Translations under genes and position numbers: made by a program
Part shown: positions 23,012-30,075 of the stretch, piece after piece
How positions within the stretch are numbered: the stretch's first letter is position 1
Layout: each line of letters starts with the position of its first letter
DNA from: DUUI01 sp964627845
Lineage (GTDB): Bacteria; Bacillota_I; Bacilli_A; Erysipelotrichales; Erysipelotrichaceae
Assembly: GCA_964627845.1 (NCBI GenBank)
Contig: CAZVKL010000012.1
Span: 1 to 34,127 of the forward strand
Direction: 5' to 3'
DNA: 34,127 bases
The notes under the pieces: model-generated
The model's database searches: none
What the model was told of the DNA's origin: nothing
Seen by the model: only the letters and a program-made list of their open reading frames with translations

Positions 23012-24100
23012 TTATCTTCTTCTAAAGAAATCAGGGATTGAATTATCCTCATCTTCTTCTTCAACTTCTGAATCATCGAAGCTTTGTGTCACTTGAGGCT
23101 GAGCTTCTGCAACTTTTGGTTGGGTTCTAAATCCAACTGTTTGTTGTTCCGCTTCAATTGGTTCTTCAAATCCAGTTGCAATCACGGTAACAATAATAGA
23201 GTCTCCAAGTTGTTCATTAATGGCCACCCCAAAGATGATATCGATATCTCGTCCAGCCGTTTCACGAATATATTCTACCGCATCATTGGCATCATACATT
23301 GTAATGCTTTCACCACCCGTTACATTGACGATGGCTTTTGAAGCCCCTTCAATTTGTGACTCAAGTAATGGTGATGTAATGGCATTCTCAGCGGCTTCAG
23401 TCGCTTTGTTTTCACCACTCGCCATACCAATCCCGATTAAGGCAGCACCTTGATCAGCCATGACTGATTTGACATCCGCAAAATCCAAGTTAATCAAAGC
23501 TGGTACAGCAATTAAGTCAGTAATTGTTTGAACCCCTTGACGTAATACATTGTCTGCTTCTTTAAATGCTTCTCTAAATGGAATACGACCAATCACTTCA
23601 AGCAAGTTATTATTTGAAACAACAATTAACGAATCGGTATATTTCTTTAATTCTTCCAGTCCATCTTCCGCCTGTTTCATCCGACGAGAGCCTTCGAAAT
23701 TAAATGGTTTAGTAACAATCGCAACCGTAAGGGCCCCTGCTTCTTTCGCTAATTTAGCAAATAACGGAGCAGCACCAGTCCCAGTTCCTCCACCAAGACC
23801 TGCAGTAATAAAGATCATATCCGCATCGCGCACTGCTTCACGAATTTCATTCTCACTGTCTTGAGCTGCTTTACGTCCATTATCAGGATTGCCTCCTGCA
23901 CCTAAGCCATCATCCCCTAAGACAAGTTTGTTTTTGACTAAAGAGACATTTAACACTTGTAAATCAGTGTTAGCGACATAGAATTCGACGCCTTGAAGTC
24001 CTTCATCAACCATGCGGTTAATGGCGTTGTTACCGGCTCCACCAATACCAAATACTTTGATTTTGGCGACTTGTTCGTACTTTTCGTAGTTGTTACTCAT
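23012..24100 (-). CDS. ftsZ: Cell division protein FtsZ
   Basis: Tubulin-like GTPase that forms the division ring at mid-cell. It has 362 residues. N-terminal IKVFGIGGAGNNAINRMV and the tubulin signature GLGGGTGTGAAPLFA bind GTP; NLDFADVKSVM is the T7-loop region. After an acidic linker of about 40 residues (DDSEVEEEDEDNS) the conserved C-terminal peptide IPDFFRRR is kept, which normally binds FtsA or SepF. GGAGGATAATTAA stands before the ATG, which follows the ftsA stop with no spacer. A strong terminator follows. Confidence 0.98.
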   Translation of the reverse strand: MSNNYEKYEQVAKIKVFGIGGAGNNAINRMVDEGLQGVEFYVANTDLQVLNVSLVKNKLVLGDDGLGAGGNPDNGRKAAQDSENEIREAVRDADMIFITAGLGGGTGTGAAPLFAKLAKEAGALTVAIVTKPFNFEGSRRMKQAEDGLEELKKYTDSLIVVSNNNLLEVIGRIPFREAFKEADNVLRQGVQTITDLIAVPALINLDFADVKSVMADQGAALIGIGMASGENKATEAAENAITSPLLESQIEGASKAIVNVTGGESITMYDANDAVEYIRETAGRDIDIIFGVAINEQLGDSIIVTVIATGFEEPIEAEQQTVGFRTQPKVAEAQPQVTQSFDDSEVEEEDEDNSIPDFFRRR

Positions 24101-25351
24101 TTAATTATCCTCCATTTGAGATTGATTTAATATTTTCTTTAATCGATTAGTCATTTTAACTTCATTTTTAACTTTCGGTTGTGCTTTAGGTTCACTCTGT
24201 GGTTGAGGTTGTGCGGACGGTGCTTTTTGCCACTGTCTCATATCAATATGATTATAAAATGTTCCTAACAAGGCAACCAACGCGCCATCTCTAGCCCCTA
24301 ATGTCGATGGTAAATAGGTTCTAACATCTTGTTTGGTTTCTTTATGTAACCGAGCTTGTATTCCTTTAATCATGGAACCTTCACCAACGACCACAAACTC
24401 TGTTGGCCCAGCTTCGATGATTTCTTGACAAGCTTCTTTAATGTTCTCCATCGCTTGATTGATATCCTCTTGTAGTAGTTCCATTAAATCGCTCTGAGAG
24501 CAAGTGTATGATTTCTTATCTTTAGACCATAAACAGATCGGTTCTTTGCCAGGGCTTTGGTTATCCAAATCGACATTGTTCAACATAAGCTTAGCTGAGA
24601 TATCATATGGGATTTTTAGACTCTCTGAAATATGATCAATCCACTCACCCACTTGGATATCTAATATCTCGCTATGTAATAATCGTCCTTTATAAATGAG
24701 ACCTAAGGTCGTGGACTGTCGCTCAACATCAATTACAACAATGTAGTTTTCATTATTGTAATCCAATAAGGAAGCTTCTTTCGCAATGCCAATTTGATCC
24801 ACACAGACATCAAGAATTTGAAGATTAGCCTGTTCAACAATGGAAGCCAATTGATAAACCGTTTTTCGATTCACATAATATAAATCGACTTCAGCCAAAA
24901 CACGACTTGATTTCTCATTAATTGGAGGTTTCTTTAAATAGACACCATTGACTTTATATTGATAAATCAATGCATTAATAAGTTCTTTATTCTCAATTGG
25001 TTTTTGATTATAAGCTGATTGATATATCTGAACAATATTTTCTCTAAGAATTCGATTCAAGGGATCTTTAACATCAGAGTGCACAGACCTTTTGACTCGA
25101 TCTAAATTAATGCTTGGAATCACTAATAAAACACGAGAAACTTTTATTTTGACATTCTTTTCGATATTAATAATCGCTTTTTTAATGGCGTCTATAATAG
25201 ATTCCGGTGCGACAATTTCATTGTTTTGAATTCCAGTATGAGCAACTCGTTCAACTTTTAATATATGTAATCGATTGTTGTGGTGTTCGCCGACTAAGAT
25301 TCTTATTTCATGACTTGCGATTTGCAAGGCAGCATAAATTTCTTTTCGCAT
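24101..25351 (-). CDS. ftsA: Cell division protein FtsA, divergent
   Basis: Actin-like protein that tethers FtsZ to the membrane. It has 416 residues and sits directly before ftsZ. The nucleotide-binding motifs are badly eroded. The first phosphate loop reads ALQIASHEIRILVGE where DIGTSK is usual, the second reads VIDVERQSTTLGL where DIGGGTT is usual, and the adenosine motif is VVGEGSMIKGI. After a Pro/Gln-rich linker (SAQPQPQSEPKAQPKVK) the C-terminus TNRLKKILNQ could be the amphipathic membrane anchor. ATP binding may be weak or lost while tethering is kept. GTAGGAGG stands upstream of the ATG. Confidence 0.9.
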   Translation of the reverse strand: MRKEIYAALQIASHEIRILVGEHHNNRLHILKVERVAHTGIQNNEIVAPESIIDAIKKAIINIEKNVKIKVSRVLLVIPSINLDRVKRSVHSDVKDPLNRILRENIVQIYQSAYNQKPIENKELINALIYQYKVNGVYLKKPPINEKSSRVLAEVDLYYVNRKTVYQLASIVEQANLQILDVCVDQIGIAKEASLLDYNNENYIVVIDVERQSTTLGLIYKGRLLHSEILDIQVGEWIDHISESLKIPYDISAKLMLNNVDLDNQSPGKEPICLWSKDKKSYTCSQSDLMELLQEDINQAMENIKEACQEIIEAGPTEFVVVGEGSMIKGIQARLHKETKQDVRTYLPSTLGARDGALVALLGTFYNHIDMRQWQKAPSAQPQPQSEPKAQPKVKNEVKMTNRLKKILNQSQMEDN

Positions 25352-25375
25352 TGAATACCTCCTACGTTCTTACTA

Positions 25376-25384
25376 ATAATATCA
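25376..25384 (-). promoter_or_regulatory. Candidate promoter of ftsA-ftsZ
   Basis: Extended -10 TGATATTAT (25384-25376) with a weak -35. It leaves a short leader holding the ftsA ribosome binding site. The 190 bp between ftsA and tRNA-His show nothing else except the tRNA promoter on the other strand. Confidence 0.45.
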
Positions 25385-25523
25385 TAAAGAATACAGAGTT
25401 AAAAGAATTAAAATTGTCTTTTATTATCAAAAATATAAACATGATATTGAGGTAAAAATTTATCCATAGTCTAATAACGATTTGAGGAACGCTTAACAAA
25501 ATTTCACATTTTTCAAATAACAC

Positions 25524-25552
25524 TTTACATCTAAATTGAAATGATGTATTAT
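25524..25552 (+). promoter_or_regulatory. Promoter of tRNA-His
   Basis: TTTACA (25524-25529), 17-nt spacer and TATTAT (25547-25552). Transcription would begin about 12 nt before the tRNA. Confidence 0.7.
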
Positions 25553-25570
25553 AGATAAGCACTAATAAAT

Positions 25571-25648
25571 GGTGGTCGTGGCGAAGTTGGTTAACGCACC
25601 GGGTTGTGGCTCCGGCATTCGCGGGTTCAAGTCCCGTCGATCACCCCA
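25571..25648 (+). tRNA. tRNA-His (anticodon GTG)
   Basis: A full cloverleaf can be drawn. The acceptor stem GTGGTCG pairs with CGATCAC. The anticodon loop GGTTGTGGCTCC carries GTG, and the T arm is CGGGTTCAAGTCCCG. The histidine-specific extra G at position -1 (25571) faces discriminator C73 (25645). CCA is encoded (25646-25648). It stands alone between its own promoter and terminator. Confidence 0.97.
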
Positions 25649-25662
25649 TTTTAAAGATTAGG

Positions 25663-25685
25663 ACGAGCAGTTGCTCGTTTTTTTT
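25663..25685 (+). terminator. Terminator after tRNA-His
   Basis: Stem ACGAGC (25663-25668) and GCTCGT (25673-25678), loop AGTT, then a long T-run. Confidence 0.9.
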
Positions 25686-25696
25686 ATTTTACTACT

Positions 25697-25731
25697 AAAA
25701 AAAAGATCTAACTCAGTTGAGTCAGATCTTT
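25697..25731 (-). terminator. Terminator of the rnf operon
   Basis: On the minus strand AAAGATCTGACTC (25731-25719) pairs with GAGTTAGATCTTT (25714-25702), 13 bp with one G-U, loop AACT, followed by a U-run. It lies just after the rnfB stop, showing that short RnfB is the true operon end. Confidence 0.92.
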
Positions 25732-25741
25732 ATAGAAAATC

Positions 25742-26059
25742 TTATCCCTTAACGACTAATGTGTCCCCATCAGGTCCAGGAGTATTCGCTAAGTATTCTA
25801 CAATTGAATCGCGTTGTTCTTGATTACTTGGTTTACATAGACGAACATTATTAGTTTCTTGGTCAACTAATGCATTAGCAAGCCCAGCACAGCCAGGATA
25901 CCCACACGCACCGCAATTATAACCAGGAAGTAGTTGTAGCACTTGTGCATAACGTGGATCTTCTTGAACCGCAAAGATCTTAGCAGCAAAAGCTAGCAGC
26001 AATCCTAACAATCCACCGATTGCACCAATAATAAGCATTGGTATTAGAATTTCATTCAT
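25742..26059 (-). CDS. rnfB: RnfB, short form without ferredoxin domains
   Basis: Subunit B of the RNF ion-pumping electron-transfer complex. An N-terminal membrane helix (ILIPMLIIGAIGGLLGLLLA) is followed by the four-cysteine cluster domain typical of RnfB: Cys49, Cys52, Cys57 (NCGACGYPGCAG) and Cys75 (RLCKP). The protein then ends at residue 105. Known RnfB proteins run to about 190-330 residues with two or more further [4Fe-4S] ferredoxin-type clusters, which take electrons from ferredoxin; none is present here. The stop is followed at once by the operon terminator, so this is not a local frameshift visible in the sequence. It starts directly after the 59-residue gene's stop. Confidence 0.9.
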   Translation of the reverse strand: MNEILIPMLIIGAIGGLLGLLLAFAAKIFAVQEDPRYAQVLQLLPGYNCGACGYPGCAGLANALVDQETNNVRLCKPSNQEQRDSIVEYLANTPGPDGDTLVVKG

Positions 26060-26239
26060 TTAGTTATGTTCCTTTCTATTAGTATCATAATGCCCACACG
26101 CCACATCTTGACATGACCCACAATTTGCTAGAAGGTGTGAACAACCCTCTGGCACAGGAGTATCCTTATTCTCATGAAATGAGTAAGAATAGAAAACAGT
26201 CAGTCCAACGATTAACAACAATCCATAGACTAGTGGCAT
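26060..26239 (-). CDS. 59-residue membrane protein with four cysteines, NqrM-like, in the rnf operon
   Basis: A small gene fully embedded in the operon: its ATG overlaps the rnfA stop by one base (TAATG) and its TAA is followed at once by the rnfB ATG. The protein starts MPLVYGLLLIVGLTVFYSYS, one membrane helix (residues 2-20). A short polar part then carries Cys33, Cys40, Cys43 and Cys48 (GCSHLLANCGSCQDVACGHY), and the tail is basic. One helix followed by four Cys is the plan of NqrM (DUF539), needed to mature the iron centre between NqrD and NqrE in Na+-NQR. RnfE and RnfA, their homologues, are encoded just upstream. The likeness is in design and position; homology is inferred and unproven. 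Confidence 0.75.
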   Translation of the reverse strand: MPLVYGLLLIVGLTVFYSYSFHENKDTPVPEGCSHLLANCGSCQDVACGHYDTNRKEHN

Positions 26240-26817
26240 TAGATAATACCTGCTAGACCAGAGAATGCTAGAGACATAATTGCTAATGTAACAAGCGCAA
26301 TTGGTCCACCAGCAAAGGCTTTTGGTGTGTCAGCACTGTCTAAACGTTCACGGATACTGGCAAAGATAACGAGAATTAACATAAATCCAAGAGGTACTGC
26401 TGTTGAATAAACAAGCATTTCTGTAAAGTTGAAACCTCTTGCAATATTTTCTAAAGCAACATATAAGACAACACAGTTTGTAGTAATTAAAGGTAAGAAG
26501 ATTCCTAAGCTCTTATAAAGCGCAGGAGATGCTTTCTTAATAAATAATTCAGTAAACTGAACAAATGCCGCAATAATTAAGATAAAGACTAATAAATCCA
26601 TGTATTGAAGATTTAATTCAGTATCTAAGACAAATTCATAGATACTCCAAGTTAGAATTGATGATCCAACGATAACAAATAGAACCGCAAAACTCATTCC
26701 AATTGCTGAGTCAAGTTTCTTAGAAACACCCATAATTGGACACATACCTAAGAACTTAGTTAGAACAACGTTTTCAATAAAGATGGCCGCAAAGGCAAGT
26801 GTTAATAGTTCAGCCAT
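26239..26817 (-). CDS. rnfA: RnfA, membrane subunit of the RNF complex
   Basis: Six-helix membrane subunit, homologous to NqrE, that with RnfE holds a [2Fe-2S] centre in the middle of the membrane. It has 192 residues, the normal size. The typical opening ELLTLAFAAIFIENVVLTKF is followed by the ligand Cys in LGMCPIMGVSK and a second Cys in ITTNCVVLYVALEN. It overlaps both neighbours by one base (TAATG junctions with rnfE and with the 59-residue gene). Confidence 0.97.
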   Translation of the reverse strand: MAELLTLAFAAIFIENVVLTKFLGMCPIMGVSKKLDSAIGMSFAVLFVIVGSSILTWSIYEFVLDTELNLQYMDLLVFILIIAAFVQFTELFIKKASPALYKSLGIFLPLITTNCVVLYVALENIARGFNFTEMLVYSTAVPLGFMLILVIFASIRERLDSADTPKAFAGGPIALVTLAIMSLAFSGLAGII

Positions 26818-27491
26818 TATTTAGTCGCCCCTTTCTTCTTTGCTTTAGCAGCATTTGCTTGATGATTTGTATAAGCAACATAGGCCGCAATAATAAAGGC
26901 AAATGTTAAGAATGCACCCGCAGGAGAACTGAAAGTAGGAATAGTGAATCCTTCAGGAATAATGGATACATCAAACATTGTTTCAGTCGTGATTGGGTTA
27001 TACATTGATAATCTACCAGTGGCTAATACTTGTCTGAAGAATCCAATAATCACAATAATAAGTGTATAACCAATTCCCATTCCTAAACCATCTAAAAACG
27101 AATCAGCGACATTGTTCTTATTGGCAAATGCTTCAGCACGACCTAAGATAATACAGTTAACAACGATTAGTCCTAAGAAAGTTCCTAATGCGTTATAAAG
27201 TGATGGTACATAAGCATGTAGAAACATATCAACAATTTTAACTAGTGTCGCAATAACAACAATGTAAACTGGGATACGAATATCTTCAGGGGTAATATTT
27301 CTAATTAAAGAAATAATGACATTGGAAGAGACCAAAACGAAGATAACACAAAGTCCCATACCAATTGAGTTATTAATGTCTGTGGTAATCGCAAGAGTCG
27401 AACACAGTCCAAGTAATAGAACTAAGACAGGGTTTTCTCTAAAAAAGCCAGCCGTAAAGATATCTAATTTACTTCTTTTATTTTGACTCAT
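26817..27491 (-). CDS. rnfE: RnfE, membrane subunit of the RNF complex
   Basis: Six-helix subunit, homologous to NqrD, with pseudo-twofold relation to RnfA. It has 224 residues. It has FFRENPVLVLLLGLCSTLAI (first ligand Cys) and LIVVNCIILGRAEAFANKNN (second ligand Cys and the RAEAFA signature). The C-terminus is lysine-rich. One-base TAATG overlaps link it to rnfG before and rnfA after. Confidence 0.97.
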   Translation of the reverse strand: MSQNKRSKLDIFTAGFFRENPVLVLLLGLCSTLAITTDINNSIGMGLCVIFVLVSSNVIISLIRNITPEDIRIPVYIVVIATLVKIVDMFLHAYVPSLYNALGTFLGLIVVNCIILGRAEAFANKNNVADSFLDGLGMGIGYTLIIVIIGFFRQVLATGRLSMYNPITTETMFDVSIIPEGFTIPTFSSPAGAFLTFAFIIAAYVAYTNHQANAAKAKKKGATK

Positions 27492-28681
27492 TATTGACCT
27501 CCAAATTCTTCAGCTGCCTTTTTAACAGCTTCTAAGACTGAATCGGATGAATAAGTAGCACCTGTCGAAGTATCAACATCAATTTCACCAGTGACATCTA
27601 AACCTTCAAATAATGCTAACCATGCTTCATCTCGAGCTGGTTTTCCTTCAAAGTCAGAATCATTAAACTCTTCAAATGAAACAGATTCAATAATTCCATT
27701 GTCGCTAATTTTAACTAATACAATATTTTTAGCCGCAAAGCCTTCAGACTCAATAACATAAGTCCCATCTTCACGAACTTCAAGAACATTTGTAGTTGAA
27801 GATGTTTCTTCTTGGCCACCTTCACCTGTATGAGCGGAAGATGCTGCTTTAACAGCCTCTAAGACTGAATCCGATGAATGAGTTGCTCCAGTACTTGTAT
27901 CAACATCAATTTCACCAGTGACATCTAAACCTTCAAATAATGCTAACCATGCTTCATCTCGAGCTGGTTTTCCTTCAAAGTCAGAATCATTAAATTCTTC
28001 AAAAGACACAGATTCAATAAGTCCAGCTTCAGAAATTTGAACACGAACCACATTTGTTCCAGCAAATCCTTCTGCTTCAACTAAATAGACAGTAGAAGTT
28101 CCTTCTTCTAAAGTTTCAACAACCGTTGCACCAGTAGGTTCAGGCTCTGCAGGAGCACTAGGAGTCGCAGTAGAGCCTGTCAAATCATTAAAGACTGACA
28201 CAGCTGCATTAACACCATTTACAACCGCATTACTAGAGGTTGTTGCTCCTGAAACAACTTCAGCAGCATCTCCAGTAGTTTTGCCTTGCATTGAATCAAT
28301 ATAAGCATCTTCACTTAATCGTTGACCAAAACCTGGTGTCTCAGAGTTTTGTAGAATCGCAAACTTAGAATTAGATCCATCATTGTCATAACCAATTAAG
28401 AAACTAATAATATCTTCATATCCTTTACTTTCAACCTTAAATACATGGGCTGTATCATCAACTGCATAGGCTTCTTTAACCAGTCCATTTTCATCAGGAG
28501 TGAATTCAAGCATTTCAAAATTAGTTGCGTCTGGATAAAGTTGTTCTAACTCAGCTGTTTGAGCACTCGCATCATTTGCCGCAATAACAGGAGCCGTCAT
28601 TTGATTGACTGCTGCTAATAAACCGGTTGCCAGTGCCGCAACAACTGCTAAGAAAATGGTCATTTTTAACGTTTTATTCAT
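27491..28681 (-). CDS. rnfG: RnfG with three FMN-binding domains
   Basis: Extracytoplasmic flavoprotein subunit of RNF, anchored by one N-terminal helix (MTIFLAVVAALATGLLAAV). Usual RnfG is about 180-220 residues with one covalently bound FMN on the Thr of S(T)GATxSS. This one has 396 residues. The ordinary domain (NSETPGFG, VVSGATTSS, Thr147) is followed by two more FMN-binding-like modules ending in STGATHSS (Thr267) and STGATYSS (Thr376), 109 codons apart. All three motifs fit ApbE flavinylation. The two added modules share a 98-bp identical stretch, so the duplication is recent or kept alike by gene conversion. The linkers are Ser/Thr/Glu/Pro-rich. Confidence 0.95.
   Translation of the reverse strand: MNKTLKMTIFLAVVAALATGLLAAVNQMTAPVIAANDASAQTAELEQLYPDATNFEMLEFTPDENGLVKEAYAVDDTAHVFKVESKGYEDIISFLIGYDNDGSNSKFAILQNSETPGFGQRLSEDAYIDSMQGKTTGDAAEVVSGATTSSNAVVNGVNAAVSVFNDLTGSTATPSAPAEPEPTGATVVETLEEGTSTVYLVEAEGFAGTNVVRVQISEAGLIESVSFEEFNDSDFEGKPARDEAWLALFEGLDVTGEIDVDTSTGATHSSDSVLEAVKAASSAHTGEGGQEETSSTTNVLEVREDGTYVIESEGFAAKNIVLVKISDNGIIESVSFEEFNDSDFEGKPARDEAWLALFEGLDVTGEIDVDTSTGATYSSDSVLEAVKKAAEEFGGQ
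27570..27667. repeat. 98-bp perfect direct repeat within rnfG, copy 1
   Basis: Identical to 27897-27994. It encodes most of the EEFNDSDFEGKPARDEAW to EIDVDTSTGAT part of the third FMN-binding module. Confidence 0.93.
27897..27994. repeat. 98-bp perfect direct repeat within rnfG, copy 2
   Basis: Second copy, 327 bp (109 codons) away, in the middle FMN-binding module. Bases on either side differ, including at synonymous sites. Confidence 0.93.
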
Positions 28682-30072
28682 TATTGTCCTCCAAATTCAG
28701 CAGCTGCTTTCTTCACTGCTTCTAATACTGAATTGGATGATAAAGTAGCTCCAGTACTTGTATCGACATTAATCTCTGAATTAACATCTAAGCCTTCAAA
28801 TTCAGCTAACCATGCTTCATCACGAGCTGGTTTACCTTCAAAGTCAGAGTCATTAAATTCATCAAATGAAACAGATTCAACTAAGCCAGTCTCAGAAATA
28901 ACAACACGAACTAAGTTATCACCTGAGAACCCTTTAGAAGAAACAACATAGACACTAGAAGATCCTTCTTGGGTTGTTTCAACAATAGAGACTGTTTCAT
29001 CACCAGCGGCTGCCACTTCAACCACATTTCCAGTTAAGCCTGAGATTAATAAAGCGACTACGCCAACTCCAGCTAATCCCATCATGGCTTTCTTGTAAGT
29101 TTTAATTTGGCTTCCAGCTAATAAGTAATCAATTAAAGGAACTAAAATATTCATTAATGCGATCGCATAAACAACTCCACCTGGAGTTTGTCCAAAGACA
29201 CGAATCACCACGGTAAGAATCCCTGCACCCACACCAAAGATGGCACGGCCAACAGGATGAATTGGTGAAGTCACTGGATCAGTTAACATAAAGACTGCCC
29301 CAAATAAGACACCACCACTTAAGACTTGATAAAGTGCATAAGACATATCCATACCACTAATTAGAGCAATAACTAATCCCATTGCAAACACAGTTCCAAT
29401 GTAGAAAAGTGAAATTCTCCAATCAATGACTTCACGGATAATTAAGAATGCACCTAAAATAATTAATAGAATTGCTGGTGTTTCACCAATCGCACCAGGA
29501 TGCCAACCTGTTAGCATTCCCATCCAACCACCAAATGGTTCTAAGAAAGATTCAAAACCACCTTGGGCAATTGTCCAACCATTTGAATTAATGGCTGTTA
29601 CTGGTGTAACACCGGTCGATAATTCAGAAACAACTTGGCCACCAAAACCTGACATCATAACAATACGTCCAACGCCAGCTGGATTAAAGATGTTTTGACC
29701 AAATCCACCAAAGACTAACTTCCCGACAAATATCGCAAAAACAGTTCCCATAATAACAGGATAAATAGCTGTATTAGGCGAAGTAATTAAAACTAAGATA
29801 ATTGAAGTAATATAAGGATAGCTAGAAGCTAAATGAGTTTTAATATCCTTTTTAACCACTAAAGCATAAATTACTTCAACGACATAAGCACTAATTAAGG
29901 AAGCAGCTAATAAAGTTAGAATATGTGTTACATAATTCATTCCATATTCTGATCCATAATAGAATAGACTAAACAATAAGACTGCCACTAACGCAATTAA
30001 TAACTCAATCATTATTTGAGAGGTAGTCCGGTTTGTTTTTATACTCGGTGAAAATCTAAACTTGTATTTCAT
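28681..30072 (-). CDS. rnfD: RnfD fused to a C-terminal FMN-binding domain
   Basis: Membrane flavoprotein subunit of RNF, homologous to NqrB. Residues 1 to about 350 are the polytopic core with many helices, GFGQNIFNPAGVGRIVMM and LSTGVTPVTA, whose Thr156 is the expected covalent FMN site (the usual Ala is Val here). Normal RnfD stops at about 310-350 residues. This one runs to 463 with an added module very like those of RnfG, from VVSSKGFSGDNLVRVVIS to STGATLSSNSVLEAVKKAAA (Thr443). The fusion would add a second FMN. The stop overlaps the rnfG start by one base (TAATG); rnfC ends 3 nt upstream. Confidence 0.95.
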   Translation of the reverse strand: MKYKFRFSPSIKTNRTTSQIMIELLIALVAVLLFSLFYYGSEYGMNYVTHILTLLAASLISAYVVEVIYALVVKKDIKTHLASSYPYITSIILVLITSPNTAIYPVIMGTVFAIFVGKLVFGGFGQNIFNPAGVGRIVMMSGFGGQVVSELSTGVTPVTAINSNGWTIAQGGFESFLEPFGGWMGMLTGWHPGAIGETPAILLIILGAFLIIREVIDWRISLFYIGTVFAMGLVIALISGMDMSYALYQVLSGGVLFGAVFMLTDPVTSPIHPVGRAIFGVGAGILTVVIRVFGQTPGGVVYAIALMNILVPLIDYLLAGSQIKTYKKAMMGLAGVGVVALLISGLTGNVVEVAAAGDETVSIVETTQEGSSSVYVVSSKGFSGDNLVRVVISETGLVESVSFDEFNDSDFEGKPARDEAWLAEFEGLDVNSEINVDTSTGATLSSNSVLEAVKKAAAEFGGQ

Positions 30073-30075
30073 ATT

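Noticed and set aside
28733..29698. Plus-strand open frames of 72 and 90 codons in the rnf region
   Set aside because: They are mirror frames of rnfD without ribosome binding sites.
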